64,000 bases of DNA, taken from contig NZ_BMWA01000025.1 in the NCBI RefSeq assembly GCF_014650995.1, positions 79,667-143,666 on the forward strand, written 5' to 3'. Below are positions 1-8,686 of this stretch, one piece after another. How positions within the stretch are numbered: the first letter of the stretch is position 1; each line of letters starts with the position of its first letter. The position numbers were made by a program, and so were the translations under genes. Origin of the DNA: Streptomyces viridiviolaceus (GTDB lineage: Bacteria > Actinomycetota > Actinomycetes > Streptomycetales > Streptomycetaceae). The notes under the pieces are model-generated. The model saw only the letters and a list, made by a program, of their open reading frames with translations, did no database searches and was not told the origin of the DNA.

Positions 1-126
1 CTCGTCGTCAAGGAGGGCCAGGAGGACGACCCGCGCGTGCAGAAGCTCGCGAAGCTCCTGACCTCCCCCGAGGTGAAGAAGTTCATCGAGGACAAGTACT
101 CCGGGTCCGTGATCCCCTCCTTCTGA
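1..126 (+). CDS. C-terminal end of a NlpA/MetQ-type ABC transporter substrate-binding lipoprotein (partial)
   Basis: The window opens inside this gene; 41 codons and the TGA stop are visible. The tail has a DPRVQKLAKLLTSPEVKKFI segment, typical of the last helices of NlpA/MetQ-type lipoproteins, which bind D/L-methionine for an ABC importer at the cell surface. Signal peptide and ligand site lie outside the window, so substrate is inferred from family resemblance of a short tail only. A strong hairpin follows the stop, so this is probably the last gene of its operon. Confidence 0.7.
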   Translation, partial: LVVKEGQEDDPRVQKLAKLLTSPEVKKFIEDKYSGSVIPSF

Positions 127-140
127 TCCGGTCTCCCGCC

Positions 141-181
141 CGCCACGGGGTCCGCTCCGCATGGGAGTGGACCCCGTGGTG
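141..181 (+). terminator. Intrinsic-type terminator hairpin after the binding-protein gene
   Basis: The arms CCACGGGGTCC (143-153) and GGACCCCGTGG (169-179) pair perfectly. A short inner stem (CTCC/GGAG) continues the helix, and one more outer pair closes it. There is no U-tract, as is usual for high-GC actinobacterial terminators. Confidence 0.75.
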
Positions 182-255
182 CGGTTGAGTGCTTTCATGC
201 TGCATGCTGGGCAGTTCAGCAGGCCCTGACGTTTTCGAAGGCTACGGAGCGGCGC

Positions 256-894
256 ATGACGAGCACCTTCCCCAACATCTCCATCAGCACGGAGCGGTTG
301 GTGCTGCGTCCCCTCGACGAGGACGACGTATCCGCCCTCGCCGCGATGATGAACGACGAGCAGGTCGCCGCCTGGACCGACGTCCCCCAGCCGTTCACCG
401 AGCAGGGCGCCCGCGCCTGGGTCACCGAGGACGCGCCCGCCGAACGCGCGGCCGGCCGCGGACTGGACCTCGCCGTCACCGAGTTCCTCACCCAGCGCCT
501 GGTCGGCGTCATCCGGCTCACGAAGACCAACTGGCACGTGCGCTCCACCGAGCTGTCGTACATCGTCGCCCCCTGGGCGCGCGGCGAGGGATACGCCTCC
601 GAGGCGGCGCTCGCCACCGCCCAATGGCTCTTCGGCGACCAGAAGTTCGAACGCATCGAGCTGCGCACGGCGGCCGACAACACCGCCTCCCAGCAGGTCG
701 CCCAGAAGATCGGCTGCATCAGCGAGGGCGTCCTGCGCAACGCCTGTATAGCGCACATGCGGACCGACGACGGCACCTGGACCGACGTCCGCACCGACTT
801 CATCGTGTGGAGCCTGCTCCCGGAGGACCTCGAAGGCGCCGCGGAGCACATGACCGACACCGGTGGTTTCGCCGGGTTCACCGACTGGAACTGA
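256..894 (+). CDS. GNAT-family N-acetyltransferase (RimJ/RimL-like)
   Basis: A 212-residue single-domain protein starting MTSTFPNISISTERLVLRPL, the usual opening of the RimJ/RimL-type GNAT subgroup, which moves acetyl from acetyl-CoA to an amino group on a protein or small molecule. The acetyl-CoA-binding region is the WARGEGYASEAALATAQWLF segment, followed by the RIELRTAADNTASQQVAQKIG helix and a G-V-L-R strand. The ATG has GGAG six bases upstream. It stands alone between a terminator and cobL. Substrate cannot be assigned; ribosomal-protein acetylation is only one option for this subgroup. Confidence 0.8.
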   Translation: MTSTFPNISISTERLVLRPLDEDDVSALAAMMNDEQVAAWTDVPQPFTEQGARAWVTEDAPAERAAGRGLDLAVTEFLTQRLVGVIRLTKTNWHVRSTELSYIVAPWARGEGYASEAALATAQWLFGDQKFERIELRTAADNTASQQVAQKIGCISEGVLRNACIAHMRTDDGTWTDVRTDFIVWSLLPEDLEGAAEHMTDTGGFAGFTDWN

Positions 895-1010
895 TCCGGG
901 GGGCGACGACACCCGCCGCGCCCCGCGCCCGCACCGGGGTACCCTCACGGAGCCCGCCCACGCGGCAGCCCCCCGACGACGACCTGCACGAAACCTGGAG
1001 ACTGACGACG

Positions 1011-2231
1011 ATGGCCGACCGGGTCACGGTGATCGGCTGGGACGGTTCGCCGCTGACCGCCGCGGCACGCGCAGCCCTGGGCGCCGCCACGCTGGTGGCC
1101 GGCGCCGCCCACCACCTGGCGCTCCCCGAGGTGCCGCCCGCAGCCGAACGCATCCGCCTCGGCAGCGTCTCCCTCGCCGCCCGCCGCATCGCCGCCCACC
1201 GCGGCACGGCGGTCGTGCTCGCCGACGGCGACCCCGGCTTCTTCGGCGTCGTACGCACCCTGCGCGCGCCCGAGTTCGGCCTGGAGGTGGAAGTCGTGCC
1301 CGCCGTCTCCTCCGTCGCCGCCGCCTTCGCCCGGGCAGGGATGCCCTGGGACGACGCCCATGTGGTCGTCGCCCACCCCCGCACCCTGCGACGCGCGGTG
1401 AACGTATGCCGGGCCCACACCAAAGTCGCGGTCCTCACCTCACCGGGTGCCGGCCCCGCCGAACTCGGGCTGCTGATGGAGGGCATCCACCGCACCTTCG
1501 TCATCTGCGAGGAACTCGGCACCGCCCGCGAACAGGTCACCGTCGTCACCTCCGAGAAGGCCGCCGACCACACCTGGCGCGACCCGAACGTCGTCATCGT
1601 CGTCGGCGGCACCGCCGGCCCGGGCGCCGCGGCCGACGGCGGCGGCTGGATCGCCGGGCGCGACCCCGCCGCCGGACCGCGTGGCTGGTCGCTGCCCGCC
1701 GAGGCCCACGGCGGCGAACTCGGCGAAGGGGAGACCGAACTGCTCCGCACGGCCCAGCTCGCCCGGCTCGGGCCACGCCTCGGCGACCTCGTGTGGGACA
1801 TCGGCTGCGGCAGCGGCGTCTTCGCCACCGAGGCCGCCCGCGGCGGCGCCGCCGTCATCGCCGTGGACCGGGACCCGGACGCCTGCGCCCGCACCGAGGC
1901 CACCGCACGCCACTTCGGCGTCCAGCTCCAGATCGTCCACGGCACCGCCCCGCACGTCCTGGAGAACCTCCCCGAACCGGACGTCGTCCGGGTCGGCGGC
2001 GGGGGAGCGGCCGTGGTCTCCGCGGTCGCCGACCGCCGCCCGCAGCGCATCGTCGCCCACGCGGCCACCCGCGACGCGGCCGAACTCGTCGGCCGGGACC
2101 TGACGGAACACGGCTACCGGGTCGAGTGCGCCCTGCTGCAGTCCGTCGGACTCGACACCCGAAGCTGGACGGAGACGGAACGGAGTGTCGCGTTCCTGCT
2201 CAGCGGGGTGCTTCCGGACCGCGCCCCGTGA
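1011..2231 (+). CDS. cobL: Precorrin-6Y C5,15-methyltransferase (decarboxylating), CbiE-CbiT fusion
   Basis: 406 residues with two methyltransferase halves. Residues about 1-200 are a tetrapyrrole methylase (CbiE-like; MADRVTVIGWDGSPL start, LADGDPGFFG and VPAVSSVAAAF motifs). Residues about 240-400 are a class I SAM methyltransferase (CbiT-like) with WDIGCGSGVFATEAAR near residue 262. Known CobL proteins methylate C5 and C15 of precorrin-6B and decarboxylate the C12 side chain in aerobic cobalamin synthesis. The ATG at 1011 begins the recognisable domain; upstream in-frame codons are non-homologous read-through. It lies directly before the bluB-cobT gene, consistent with a corrinoid role. 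Confidence 0.88.
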   Translation: MADRVTVIGWDGSPLTAAARAALGAATLVAGAAHHLALPEVPPAAERIRLGSVSLAARRIAAHRGTAVVLADGDPGFFGVVRTLRAPEFGLEVEVVPAVSSVAAAFARAGMPWDDAHVVVAHPRTLRRAVNVCRAHTKVAVLTSPGAGPAELGLLMEGIHRTFVICEELGTAREQVTVVTSEKAADHTWRDPNVVIVVGGTAGPGAAADGGGWIAGRDPAAGPRGWSLPAEAHGGELGEGETELLRTAQLARLGPRLGDLVWDIGCGSGVFATEAARGGAAVIAVDRDPDACARTEATARHFGVQLQIVHGTAPHVLENLPEPDVVRVGGGGAAVVSAVADRRPQRIVAHAATRDAAELVGRDLTEHGYRVECALLQSVGLDTRSWTETERSVAFLLSGVLPDRAP

Positions 2232-2578
2232 TCGGCTTGTCGTACTGCCCGGGGTAGGCTGGCGGATTGTTGTACCGCACTCGGACACCCGGCGCAGCGT
2301 CGGTCAATGTCCGTAAAAACCCGCCCCTTCCGGGCCGGGTGTGGTACGGCAGAACCGGAGGACGCGCAACGTGGCGCAGTCCACAGCGGGCCGTCGCGGG
2401 ATCAAGCTGTCGTGACGGGTGAACGACCGCGACAATGCCACTCAATGGCTTTGTCGTCTTTTCCGGCGGGTCGTTCGTGCCGCTGGGCACGCACGCTCGT
2501 TCTTCCTACGGGGCGGTCGGTGCGCCGTCCCGGGCGAGCTGGTCGTAGAAGCACTAACCGATGGGCGAGGGGTTACGC
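2232..2578 (+). promoter_or_regulatory. Long leader upstream of bluB-cobT with two possible mini-ORFs and a hairpin
   Basis: This 347-bp gap holds no recognised gene. A 14-codon GTG frame at 2371-2415 has a strong GGAGGA eight bases upstream. A 37-codon ATG frame lies at 2435-2548. A hairpin (2430-2456: CGACAA and GCCA arms pairing with TGGC and TTGTCG) covers the second ATG. The main gene follows with its own GAGG. No B12 riboswitch core (B12 box AGYCMGGAGACC-like) was found. Whether the mini-ORFs are translated is unknown; a leader-peptide role is speculation. Confidence 0.3.
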
Positions 2579-5500
2579 ATGACCGACACCGGCCAGATCC
2601 CGGGCGAGGGGCTGCCGGAGAACGCAGGCATGGTGGAGCAACCGGGCGTCCCCGCGCCCGGCGCGTACACCTACCTCTCCGAGACCACCGCCGAGGACGA
2701 GGACCTGTTGCTGCTGCCGGGCGCCCAGAGCGCCTGGGGCAACGAGGTCGCGCCGCCCGCGCCCGAGCCGGTCGTCGAGACCGTGCACGAGCCGGGCCCG
2801 CACGAGATGTCCGGCCGCGACAGCGGCTCGGTCGACCTCAGCGGCGTCCGCCTGCCGGGCCCCGGCGCGGAACCCCCGTCCGCGCAGGCCCCGCCGCGCC
2901 GGCCGCTGCACCTCGGCCCGCCGGTCCCCGACACCTCCGCTAGCCCGGTCCGCTCCCTCGCCGACCGCGGGCCCGCCGACGCGCCCGCACGGCACGCCGG
3001 TCCGCCGACCACCGGTCCCGAGTACCTCGACGTCCCCCACGTGGCCGAGATGCCCCCGCAGGGGGCGGCGCCCTGGGGTGCGCAGGCGGTGGCGCAGGCG
3101 CCGGTGAGCGCCGGGGCGGCGCCTGCCGAAACGGTTGTCCCGACGCCGGAGCGGATTCCCGAGCCGGCGGGCGCGGCCCAGGCCCTCGTGACCCGCGTCG
3201 CGGCCGAGGCCGTCGCCGCGACGGGAGGGACGCCCGCGGAGGCCGCCGGGTCCGGTGGGACCGACGGGGCCGGGATCCCGGCCGTGGACGAGGGAGAACC
3301 CGGCACCGACCCGGGCGCGCGGTCCGCCGGGTTCGCCGCACCCGGTGCCGACGCGGTCCCGCAGGGCGGCGAGGCCGTGGCCGCCGGCGGTCCCGTTCCG
3401 GGCGCCGCCCCCGAGGCGGTGCAGGCACCGCAGGACGAGGCCGGCCGGGTCTCCGCCGCCACGCCGGCGCCGGACGCCGAGGCCGCGCCTGCCGAGGGCG
3501 TGCCCGCGGAGACGGACGTACCGACGCCCGAGCCGGTGGCACCGGAACCCGAGCAGGTCACCGAGGCCGCGCCCGAGCCCGTCCAGGAGTCCCAGGAGGT
3601 CGCCGAGCCGTCCGTCCCGGAGGACACCCGTACGGACGAGTCGGCGCAGGCGTCCGTGCCCGAGCCCGCCCAGCCCGTCGAGGTCCCCGCCCCGCAGCAG
3701 GAGCACCGGCTCCCCGAGGCGCCCGCCCCCCAGGACGTTGCGGTACCCGGGACGCCCGGCCCCGAGGCCGGCGCCCCCGTGCCGTCGCCCGCGGTTCCCG
3801 CGACGCCGCCCCACGGCGTCGCCGGACAGGCCGTCGAGCCGCCCGCACAGGAAGAGACCGCGCCGCCGGTGCCGGACGCGCACGTGGTCACGGAGCCGCA
3901 GTCCGTTACCGAGGCCCAGCAGCCCGCCCAGGGCCCCCAGTCGTTGGCGGACGCGCCGGCACCCGCCGCGGCCGACCCGGCCGCCGTCGCGGGCCCCGGC
4001 GCGCCGCAGGAGGCGGACGTGCCGCCGGTCGCGCCCGGGTCCCCGGACGCGGGCGCAGACCCGGCCGGTACGGAGGCGCCGGCGCAGGCACCGCAGCCCT
4101 CGGCCGCCGTGCAGCAGCCGGCCGCGGAGCCCGCCGCCCCGGAGCCCTCCGAGGCCACGGAACCCGTCGTGCCCGCGGAGGCCGGCGTGCCCGTGGGGCC
4201 CACCGCGCCTGCCGAACACGTCCTGGCCCAGCAGCCGGGCGCTTCCGGGGACGCAGCGGTCGCCGCCGAGCCCGGCGTGCCTGCCGATGCCGTCGTCCGC
4301 ACGGAGCCCACCGTGCCTGCGGATGCCGTCGCGGCCGATGACGCCGTCGTGCCGATACAGCCCGGCGCCCCCGTGGACGCCCCCGGCGGCCAAGAAGCCC
4401 ACCCGGACCAGCCCATGGGCCAGTTCGTCCCCGTCGAGGGCCAGGTGCCGACCACCCCGCACCTCGCCCCGACCCCGCCGCAGCCCATCGTCCTGCCCGC
4501 CGAGGGCCCCGGGGTCCCGGAAGCCGCCGCCTCCGTCCCCGCCCCCCGCGAGGCCGGGTACGGCGAACCGGGCACCGAGCCCGCACCCGAACTCGTACAG
4601 AGCGCGGACGACCTGGACACCCAGGGCGCCGACCAGCACGACCACGAAGACCAGGAAGACCCGCACGACGTGAGCACGGCCGCAGTGGCAGAACCCCGAC
4701 AGTCCACCGGCCCGGCGGCACCCGCCTACGACGACGCCGAACGCGAGGCCGTCCTGAAGGTCATGCGCGAACGCCGGGACATCCGCAACGGCTTCCGCAG
4801 CGACCCCATCCCGCACGAGGTGCTGCTGCGCGTCCTGGAGGCCGCCCACACCGCGCCCTCCGTCGGCCACTCGCAGCCCTGGGACTTCGTCGTCATCCGC
4901 TCCGCCGACACCCGCCGAGCCATGCACGAACTGGCGATGCGTCAGCGCGACGCCTATGCGAAGTCCCTTCCCAAGGGCCGGGCCAAGCAGTTCAAGGAAC
5001 TGAAGATCGAGGCCATCCTCGACACCCCGGTCAACATCGTCGTCACCGCCGACCCGACCCGCGGCGGCCGCCACACCCTGGGCCGCCACACCCAGCCGCA
5101 GATGGCCCCGTACTCCTCCGCGCTCGCGGTCGAGAACCTCTGGCTCGCCGCCCGCGCCGAGGGCCTCGGCGTCGGCTGGGTCAGCTTCTTCGACGAGCGT
5201 GAGATGGTGCGCGCCCTCGGCCTGCCCGAGCACCTCGAAGTCGTCGCCTACCTGTGCGTGGGCTACGTCGACGAGTTCCCGGACGAGCCCGAGCTGATGC
5301 AGGCCGGCTGGTCCAAGCGCCGCCCGCTGTCCTGGGTCGTGCACGAGGAGACGTACGGCCGCCGCGCGCTGCCGGGCGAGGACCCGCACGACCTGCTCGC
5401 CGAGACCGTCGCGCAGATCCGCCCGCTGGACGCCAAGGCGCTCGGCGAGGCCTGGGAGCGGCAGAAGCGCATGACCAAGCCGGCCGGCGCGCTCGGCATG

Positions 5501-6442
5501 CTGGAGATCATCTCCGCCCAGCTGTCCGGCCTGTCCCGGCAGTGCCCGCCGCCGATCCCGGAGCCCGCCGCCGTCGCGATCTTCGCCGGCGACCACGGCG
5601 TGCACGCCCAGGGCGTCACCCCCTGGCCGCAGGAGGTCACCGCCCAGATGGTGGCCAACTTCCTGGGCGGGGGAGCGGTCTGCAACGCCTTCGCCACCCA
5701 GGTCGGCGCCGAGGTCTGCGTCGTCGACGTCGGCGTCGCCGCCGACCTGCCCGCCACCCCCGGCCTGCTGCCCCGCAAGGTCCGCGCGGGCACGTCCGAC
5801 ATGACCACCGGCCCCGCGATGAGCCGCGAGGAGGCCAAGCAGGCCATCGAGGTCGGCATCGAGACCGCCCGCGACCTGGTCGCCGCCGGCAACAAGGCGC
5901 TGCTCACCGGCGAGATGGGCATCGCGAACACCACCGCGTCCGCCGCCCTGATCTCCGTCTTCACCGGCGCCGACCCCGCCGAGGTCACCGGCCGCGGCAC
6001 CGGCATCAACGACGAGACGCTGGCCCGCAAGACCGAGGTCGTCCGCCGTGCCCTCGAACTCCACCAGCCGGACCCGGCCGACCCCATCGGCGTCCTCGCC
6101 GCGATCGGTGGCTTCGAGCACGCGGCCATGGTCGGCCTGCTGCTCGGCGGCGCCTCCCTGCGGACGCCGGTGATCCTGGACGGCGTCAGCGCCGGTGCCG
6201 CCGCCCTGGTGGCCCGCGCGATCGCGCCCGAGGTCCTGGCGGCCTGCGTCGCCGGTCACCGCAGCGCCGAACCCGGCCACGTCGCCGCGCTCAACAAGCT
6301 CGGCCTGCGCCCCCTGGTCGACCTCGACCTCCGCCTCGGCGAGGGCACCGGCGCGCTGCTGGCCCTGCCGATGGTGCAGAGCACGGCGCGGGCGATGCAC
6401 GAGGTGGCGACGTTCGACTCGGCGGGCGTCACCGAGAAGTAG
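2579..6442 (+). CDS. cobT: Fusion of a long Pro/Ala/Glu-rich region, BluB (DMB synthase) and CobT
   Basis: 1287 residues in three parts. Residues 1 to about 700 are low-complexity, rich in P, A, E, V and G, almost certainly disordered. Residues about 717-930 are a BluB nitroreductase-fold domain (RRDIRNGFRSDPIPHEVLLR, SVGHSQPWDFVVIR, GLGVGWVSFFD) that makes 5,6-dimethylbenzimidazole from FMNH2. Residues about 938-1287 are CobT (GDHGVHAQGVTPWPQEVT, GEMGIANTTASAAL, LGEGTGA), which converts dimethylbenzimidazole and nicotinate mononucleotide to alpha-ribazole phosphate; Glu1255 in GEGTGA matches the known catalytic base. The ATG at 2579 has GAGG nine bases upstream and is preferred over an ATG 18 bases earlier. 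The fusion would couple synthesis and activation of the lower ligand of B12. Confidence 0.9.
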   Translation: MTDTGQIPGEGLPENAGMVEQPGVPAPGAYTYLSETTAEDEDLLLLPGAQSAWGNEVAPPAPEPVVETVHEPGPHEMSGRDSGSVDLSGVRLPGPGAEPPSAQAPPRRPLHLGPPVPDTSASPVRSLADRGPADAPARHAGPPTTGPEYLDVPHVAEMPPQGAAPWGAQAVAQAPVSAGAAPAETVVPTPERIPEPAGAAQALVTRVAAEAVAATGGTPAEAAGSGGTDGAGIPAVDEGEPGTDPGARSAGFAAPGADAVPQGGEAVAAGGPVPGAAPEAVQAPQDEAGRVSAATPAPDAEAAPAEGVPAETDVPTPEPVAPEPEQVTEAAPEPVQESQEVAEPSVPEDTRTDESAQASVPEPAQPVEVPAPQQEHRLPEAPAPQDVAVPGTPGPEAGAPVPSPAVPATPPHGVAGQAVEPPAQEETAPPVPDAHVVTEPQSVTEAQQPAQGPQSLADAPAPAAADPAAVAGPGAPQEADVPPVAPGSPDAGADPAGTEAPAQAPQPSAAVQQPAAEPAAPEPSEATEPVVPAEAGVPVGPTAPAEHVLAQQPGASGDAAVAAEPGVPADAVVRTEPTVPADAVAADDAVVPIQPGAPVDAPGGQEAHPDQPMGQFVPVEGQVPTTPHLAPTPPQPIVLPAEGPGVPEAAASVPAPREAGYGEPGTEPAPELVQSADDLDTQGADQHDHEDQEDPHDVSTAAVAEPRQSTGPAAPAYDDAEREAVLKVMRERRDIRNGFRSDPIPHEVLLRVLEAAHTAPSVGHSQPWDFVVIRSADTRRAMHELAMRQRDAYAKSLPKGRAKQFKELKIEAILDTPVNIVVTADPTRGGRHTLGRHTQPQMAPYSSALAVENLWLAARAEGLGVGWVSFFDEREMVRALGLPEHLEVVAYLCVGYVDEFPDEPELMQAGWSKRRPLSWVVHEETYGRRALPGEDPHDLLAETVAQIRPLDAKALGEAWERQKRMTKPAGALGMLEIISAQLSGLSRQCPPPIPEPAAVAIFAGDHGVHAQGVTPWPQEVTAQMVANFLGGGAVCNAFATQVGAEVCVVDVGVAADLPATPGLLPRKVRAGTSDMTTGPAMSREEAKQAIEVGIETARDLVAAGNKALLTGEMGIANTTASAALISVFTGADPAEVTGRGTGINDETLARKTEVVRRALELHQPDPADPIGVLAAIGGFEHAAMVGLLLGGASLRTPVILDGVSAGAAALVARAIAPEVLAACVAGHRSAEPGHVAALNKLGLRPLVDLDLRLGEGTGALLALPMVQSTARAMHEVATFDSAGVTEK

Positions 6443-6456
6443 CCCGGGCACGGGAA

Positions 6457-6487
6457 GGGGCGGCCGGCGATCCGTCGCGGCCGCCCC
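6457..6487 (+). terminator. Probable terminator hairpin after bluB-cobT
   Basis: GGGGCGGCCG (6457-6466) pairs with CGGCCGCCCC (6478-6487) across an 11-base loop, shortly after the cobT stop and before the next gene. No U-tract is present. Confidence 0.5.
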
Positions 6488-6605
6488 GCCCCGCCGTACG
6501 CTGAACGCACCTCCCGTAAAATCCCCACATCTTCTGAACCCGCACGTCAGGGCTGCTCCAGAGCCGCAGCGCCCACCGCCCCGCCAGGACGAGGAGCCCA
6601 CCCTC

Positions 6606-7838
6606 ATGGCCGAACACCCCGCCTACCCCGTAGGTCTCCGCCTCACCGGCCGTCGCGTGGTCGTCCTCGGCGGCGGACAGGTCGCCCAGCGCCGCCTGCC
6701 CGCCCTCATCGCGGCCGGCGCCGACATCCTCCTCGTGTCACCCGAGGCGACCGCCTCGGTCGAGGCGATGGCGGACACCGGCGAGATCACCTGGGAGCGG
6801 CGCACCTACGCCGAAGGCGACCTCGCCGACGCCTGGTACGCCCTGATCGCCACCAGCGACCCCGAGACCAACGCGGCGGCCTCCGCGGAGGCCGAACGCC
6901 ACCGCGTGTGGTGCGTCCGCTCCGACGACGCCGACGCGGCCACCGCCTGGACCCCGGCGACCGGCCACAGCGAGGGCGTGACCGTCGCCGTCCTCACCAC
7001 GAACGCCCGTGGCCGCGACCCCCGGCACACCGCCGCCATCCGCGACGCGGTCGTGGAGGGCCTGCGCGACGGCACCCTCGTCGCCCCGCACCACCGCACC
7101 CGCACCGCCGGCGTCGCGCTGGTCGGCGGCGGCCCCGGCGACCCCGACCTGATCACCGTACGAGGCCGGCGCCTGCTCGCCGAGGCCGACGTCGTCATCG
7201 CCGACCGGCTGGGCCCGCGCGACCTGCTCGCCGAACTGCCGCCGCACGTCGAGGTGATCGACGCGGCGAAGATCCCGTACGGCCGGTTCATGGCCCAGGA
7301 GGCCATCAACAACGCCCTCATCGAGCACGCCAAGGCGGGCAAGTCGGTCGTACGTCTCAAGGGCGGCGACCCCTTCGTCTTCGGGCGGGGCATGGAGGAG
7401 GCGCAGGCCCTGGCCGAGGCCGGCATCCCGTGCACCGTGGTCCCCGGCATCTCCAGTTCCATCTCCGTCCCGGGCGCGGCCGGCATCCCGGTCACCCACC
7501 GGGGCGTCGCCCACGAGTTCACCGTGGTCAGCGGCCATGTCGCCCCCGACGACGAGCGCTCCCTGGTCGACTGGCCGTCCCTCGCCAAGCTGACCGGCAC
7601 GCTCGTGATCCTCATGGGCGTCGACAAGATCGGCAGGATCGCGGAGACCCTCGTCGCGCACGGCAAGTCCCCCGACACCCCGGTCGCCCTCGTCCAGGAG
7701 GGCACGACGGCCGCCCAGCGCCGCGTCGACGCCACCCTCGCGACGGTGGCCGACACGGTCGTCGCGCAGGAGGTCAAGCCGCCCGCGGTGATCGTGGTCG
7801 GCGAGGTCGTGACCGTGGGCCCGGACGGGGCGGTGTGA
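6606..7838 (+). CDS. cysG: CysG-like siroheme synthase: precorrin-2 dehydrogenase plus uroporphyrinogen-III methyltransferase
   Basis: 410 residues. The N-terminal Rossmann domain (VVVLGGGQVAQRRLPALIAAGAD, residues about 16-40) is the precorrin-2 dehydrogenase/ferrochelatase type. From about residue 160 a SAM-dependent uroporphyrinogen-III C-methyltransferase follows (VGGGPGDPDLITVRGRRLL, VVRLKGGDPFVFGRG, VVPGISSSISVPGAAGIP). The product is precorrin-2, feeding both siroheme and cobalamin. The ATG at 6606 sits at the start of the Rossmann domain. It follows cobL and bluB-cobT, so the three form a corrinoid/siroheme neighbourhood. Whether the N-terminal half also inserts iron cannot be told from sequence. 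Confidence 0.9.
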   Translation: MAEHPAYPVGLRLTGRRVVVLGGGQVAQRRLPALIAAGADILLVSPEATASVEAMADTGEITWERRTYAEGDLADAWYALIATSDPETNAAASAEAERHRVWCVRSDDADAATAWTPATGHSEGVTVAVLTTNARGRDPRHTAAIRDAVVEGLRDGTLVAPHHRTRTAGVALVGGGPGDPDLITVRGRRLLAEADVVIADRLGPRDLLAELPPHVEVIDAAKIPYGRFMAQEAINNALIEHAKAGKSVVRLKGGDPFVFGRGMEEAQALAEAGIPCTVVPGISSSISVPGAAGIPVTHRGVAHEFTVVSGHVAPDDERSLVDWPSLAKLTGTLVILMGVDKIGRIAETLVAHGKSPDTPVALVQEGTTAAQRRVDATLATVADTVVAQEVKPPAVIVVGEVVTVGPDGAV

Positions 7839-7839
7839 C

Positions 7840-8658
7840 GTGGGCGAACTCATCACGGTCGAGGACCCCGACGACCCGCGCCTGCACGACTACACCGGCC
7901 TGACCGACGTCGAACTGCGCCGCAGGCGCGAACCCGCCGAGGGCCTGTTCATCGCCGAGGGCGAGAAGGTCATCCGGCGGGCCGGCGAAGCGGGCTACGC
8001 GATGCGCTCGATGCTGCTGTCGGCCAAGTGGGTCGACACGATGCGCGACGTCATCGACGAGGCCCCCGCCCCGGTCTATGTGGTGGACCCGGCACTCGCC
8101 GAACAGGTCACGGGCTACCACGTGCACCGCGGCGCCCTCGCCTCCATGCAGCGCAAGCCCCTGCCCACGGCGGCCGACCTGCTGCGGACCGCCCGGCGTG
8201 TGGCCGTCATGGAGTCGGTCAACGACCACACCAACATCGGCGCGATCTTCCGCTCCGCCGCCGCCCTCGGCATGGACGCAGTCCTGCTCTCCCCGGACTG
8301 CGCCGACCCCCTGTACCGGCGCAGCGTCAAGGTCTCGATGGGCGCGGTCTTCTCCGTGCCGTACGCCCGCCCGGACACCTGGCCGGGGGGCCTGGAAGCG
8401 GTCCGCGAGGCAGGGTTCACGCTCCTCGCCCTCACCCCCGACGAGCGGGCCAAGGCCCTCGACGAGGCCGCCCCGCACCGCATGGACCGGGTGGCCCTCA
8501 TGCTCGGTGCCGAGGGCGACGGCCTGTCCCGGCGGGCCCTGGCGGCCGCCGACGAGTGGGTCCGCATCCCCATGTCCCACGGCGTCGACTCGCTCAACGT
8601 GGGTGCGGCGGCGGCCGTCGCGTTCTACGCGGTCGTCACGGGGCGCCCCGAGGTGTAG
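7840..8658 (+). CDS. TrmH/SpoU-family RNA 2'-O-methyltransferase
   Basis: 272 residues with all three SPOUT motifs: NIGAIFRSAAALG (motif 1), LMLGAEGDGLS (motif 2) and IPMSHGVDSLNVGAAAAVAFY (motif 3), near the C-terminus. The N-terminal 100 residues resemble the substrate-binding part of rRNA enzymes of this family (LRRRREPAEGLFIAEGEKVIR). It would methylate a ribose 2'-OH in rRNA or tRNA; the target is not evident. The GTG start lies one base after the cysG stop, so translation is probably coupled. Some actinobacterial relatives confer resistance to ribosome-targeting thiopeptides, but nothing nearby supports that here. Confidence 0.85.
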   Translation: MGELITVEDPDDPRLHDYTGLTDVELRRRREPAEGLFIAEGEKVIRRAGEAGYAMRSMLLSAKWVDTMRDVIDEAPAPVYVVDPALAEQVTGYHVHRGALASMQRKPLPTAADLLRTARRVAVMESVNDHTNIGAIFRSAAALGMDAVLLSPDCADPLYRRSVKVSMGAVFSVPYARPDTWPGGLEAVREAGFTLLALTPDERAKALDEAAPHRMDRVALMLGAEGDGLSRRALAAADEWVRIPMSHGVDSLNVGAAAAVAFYAVVTGRPEV

Positions 8659-8686
8659 ACGGGCGGCCGGTCCGGGCCTTCAGGGC

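Noticed and set aside
189..1010. Upstream extension of cobL to 680 residues
   Set aside because: The extra 274 residues are antifamily text read out of frame through the GNAT gene; the methylase domain begins at ATG 1011.
2232..2578. Cobalamin riboswitch upstream of bluB-cobT
   Set aside because: Expected because of the gene's role, but no B12 box or conserved riboswitch core segments were found in either the leader or the cobL upstream region.
2419..2943. 174-residue GTG frame overlapping the start of bluB-cobT
   Set aside because: It runs out of frame into the Pro/Ala-rich tail, with Arg-rich shadow composition and no family match.
2573..6607. 1344-residue minus-strand open frame antisense to bluB-cobT
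   Set aside because: Its protein is Gly/Arg/Asp/His-rich repetitive text, the usual shadow of a GC-biased gene on the other strand; it matches no domain.
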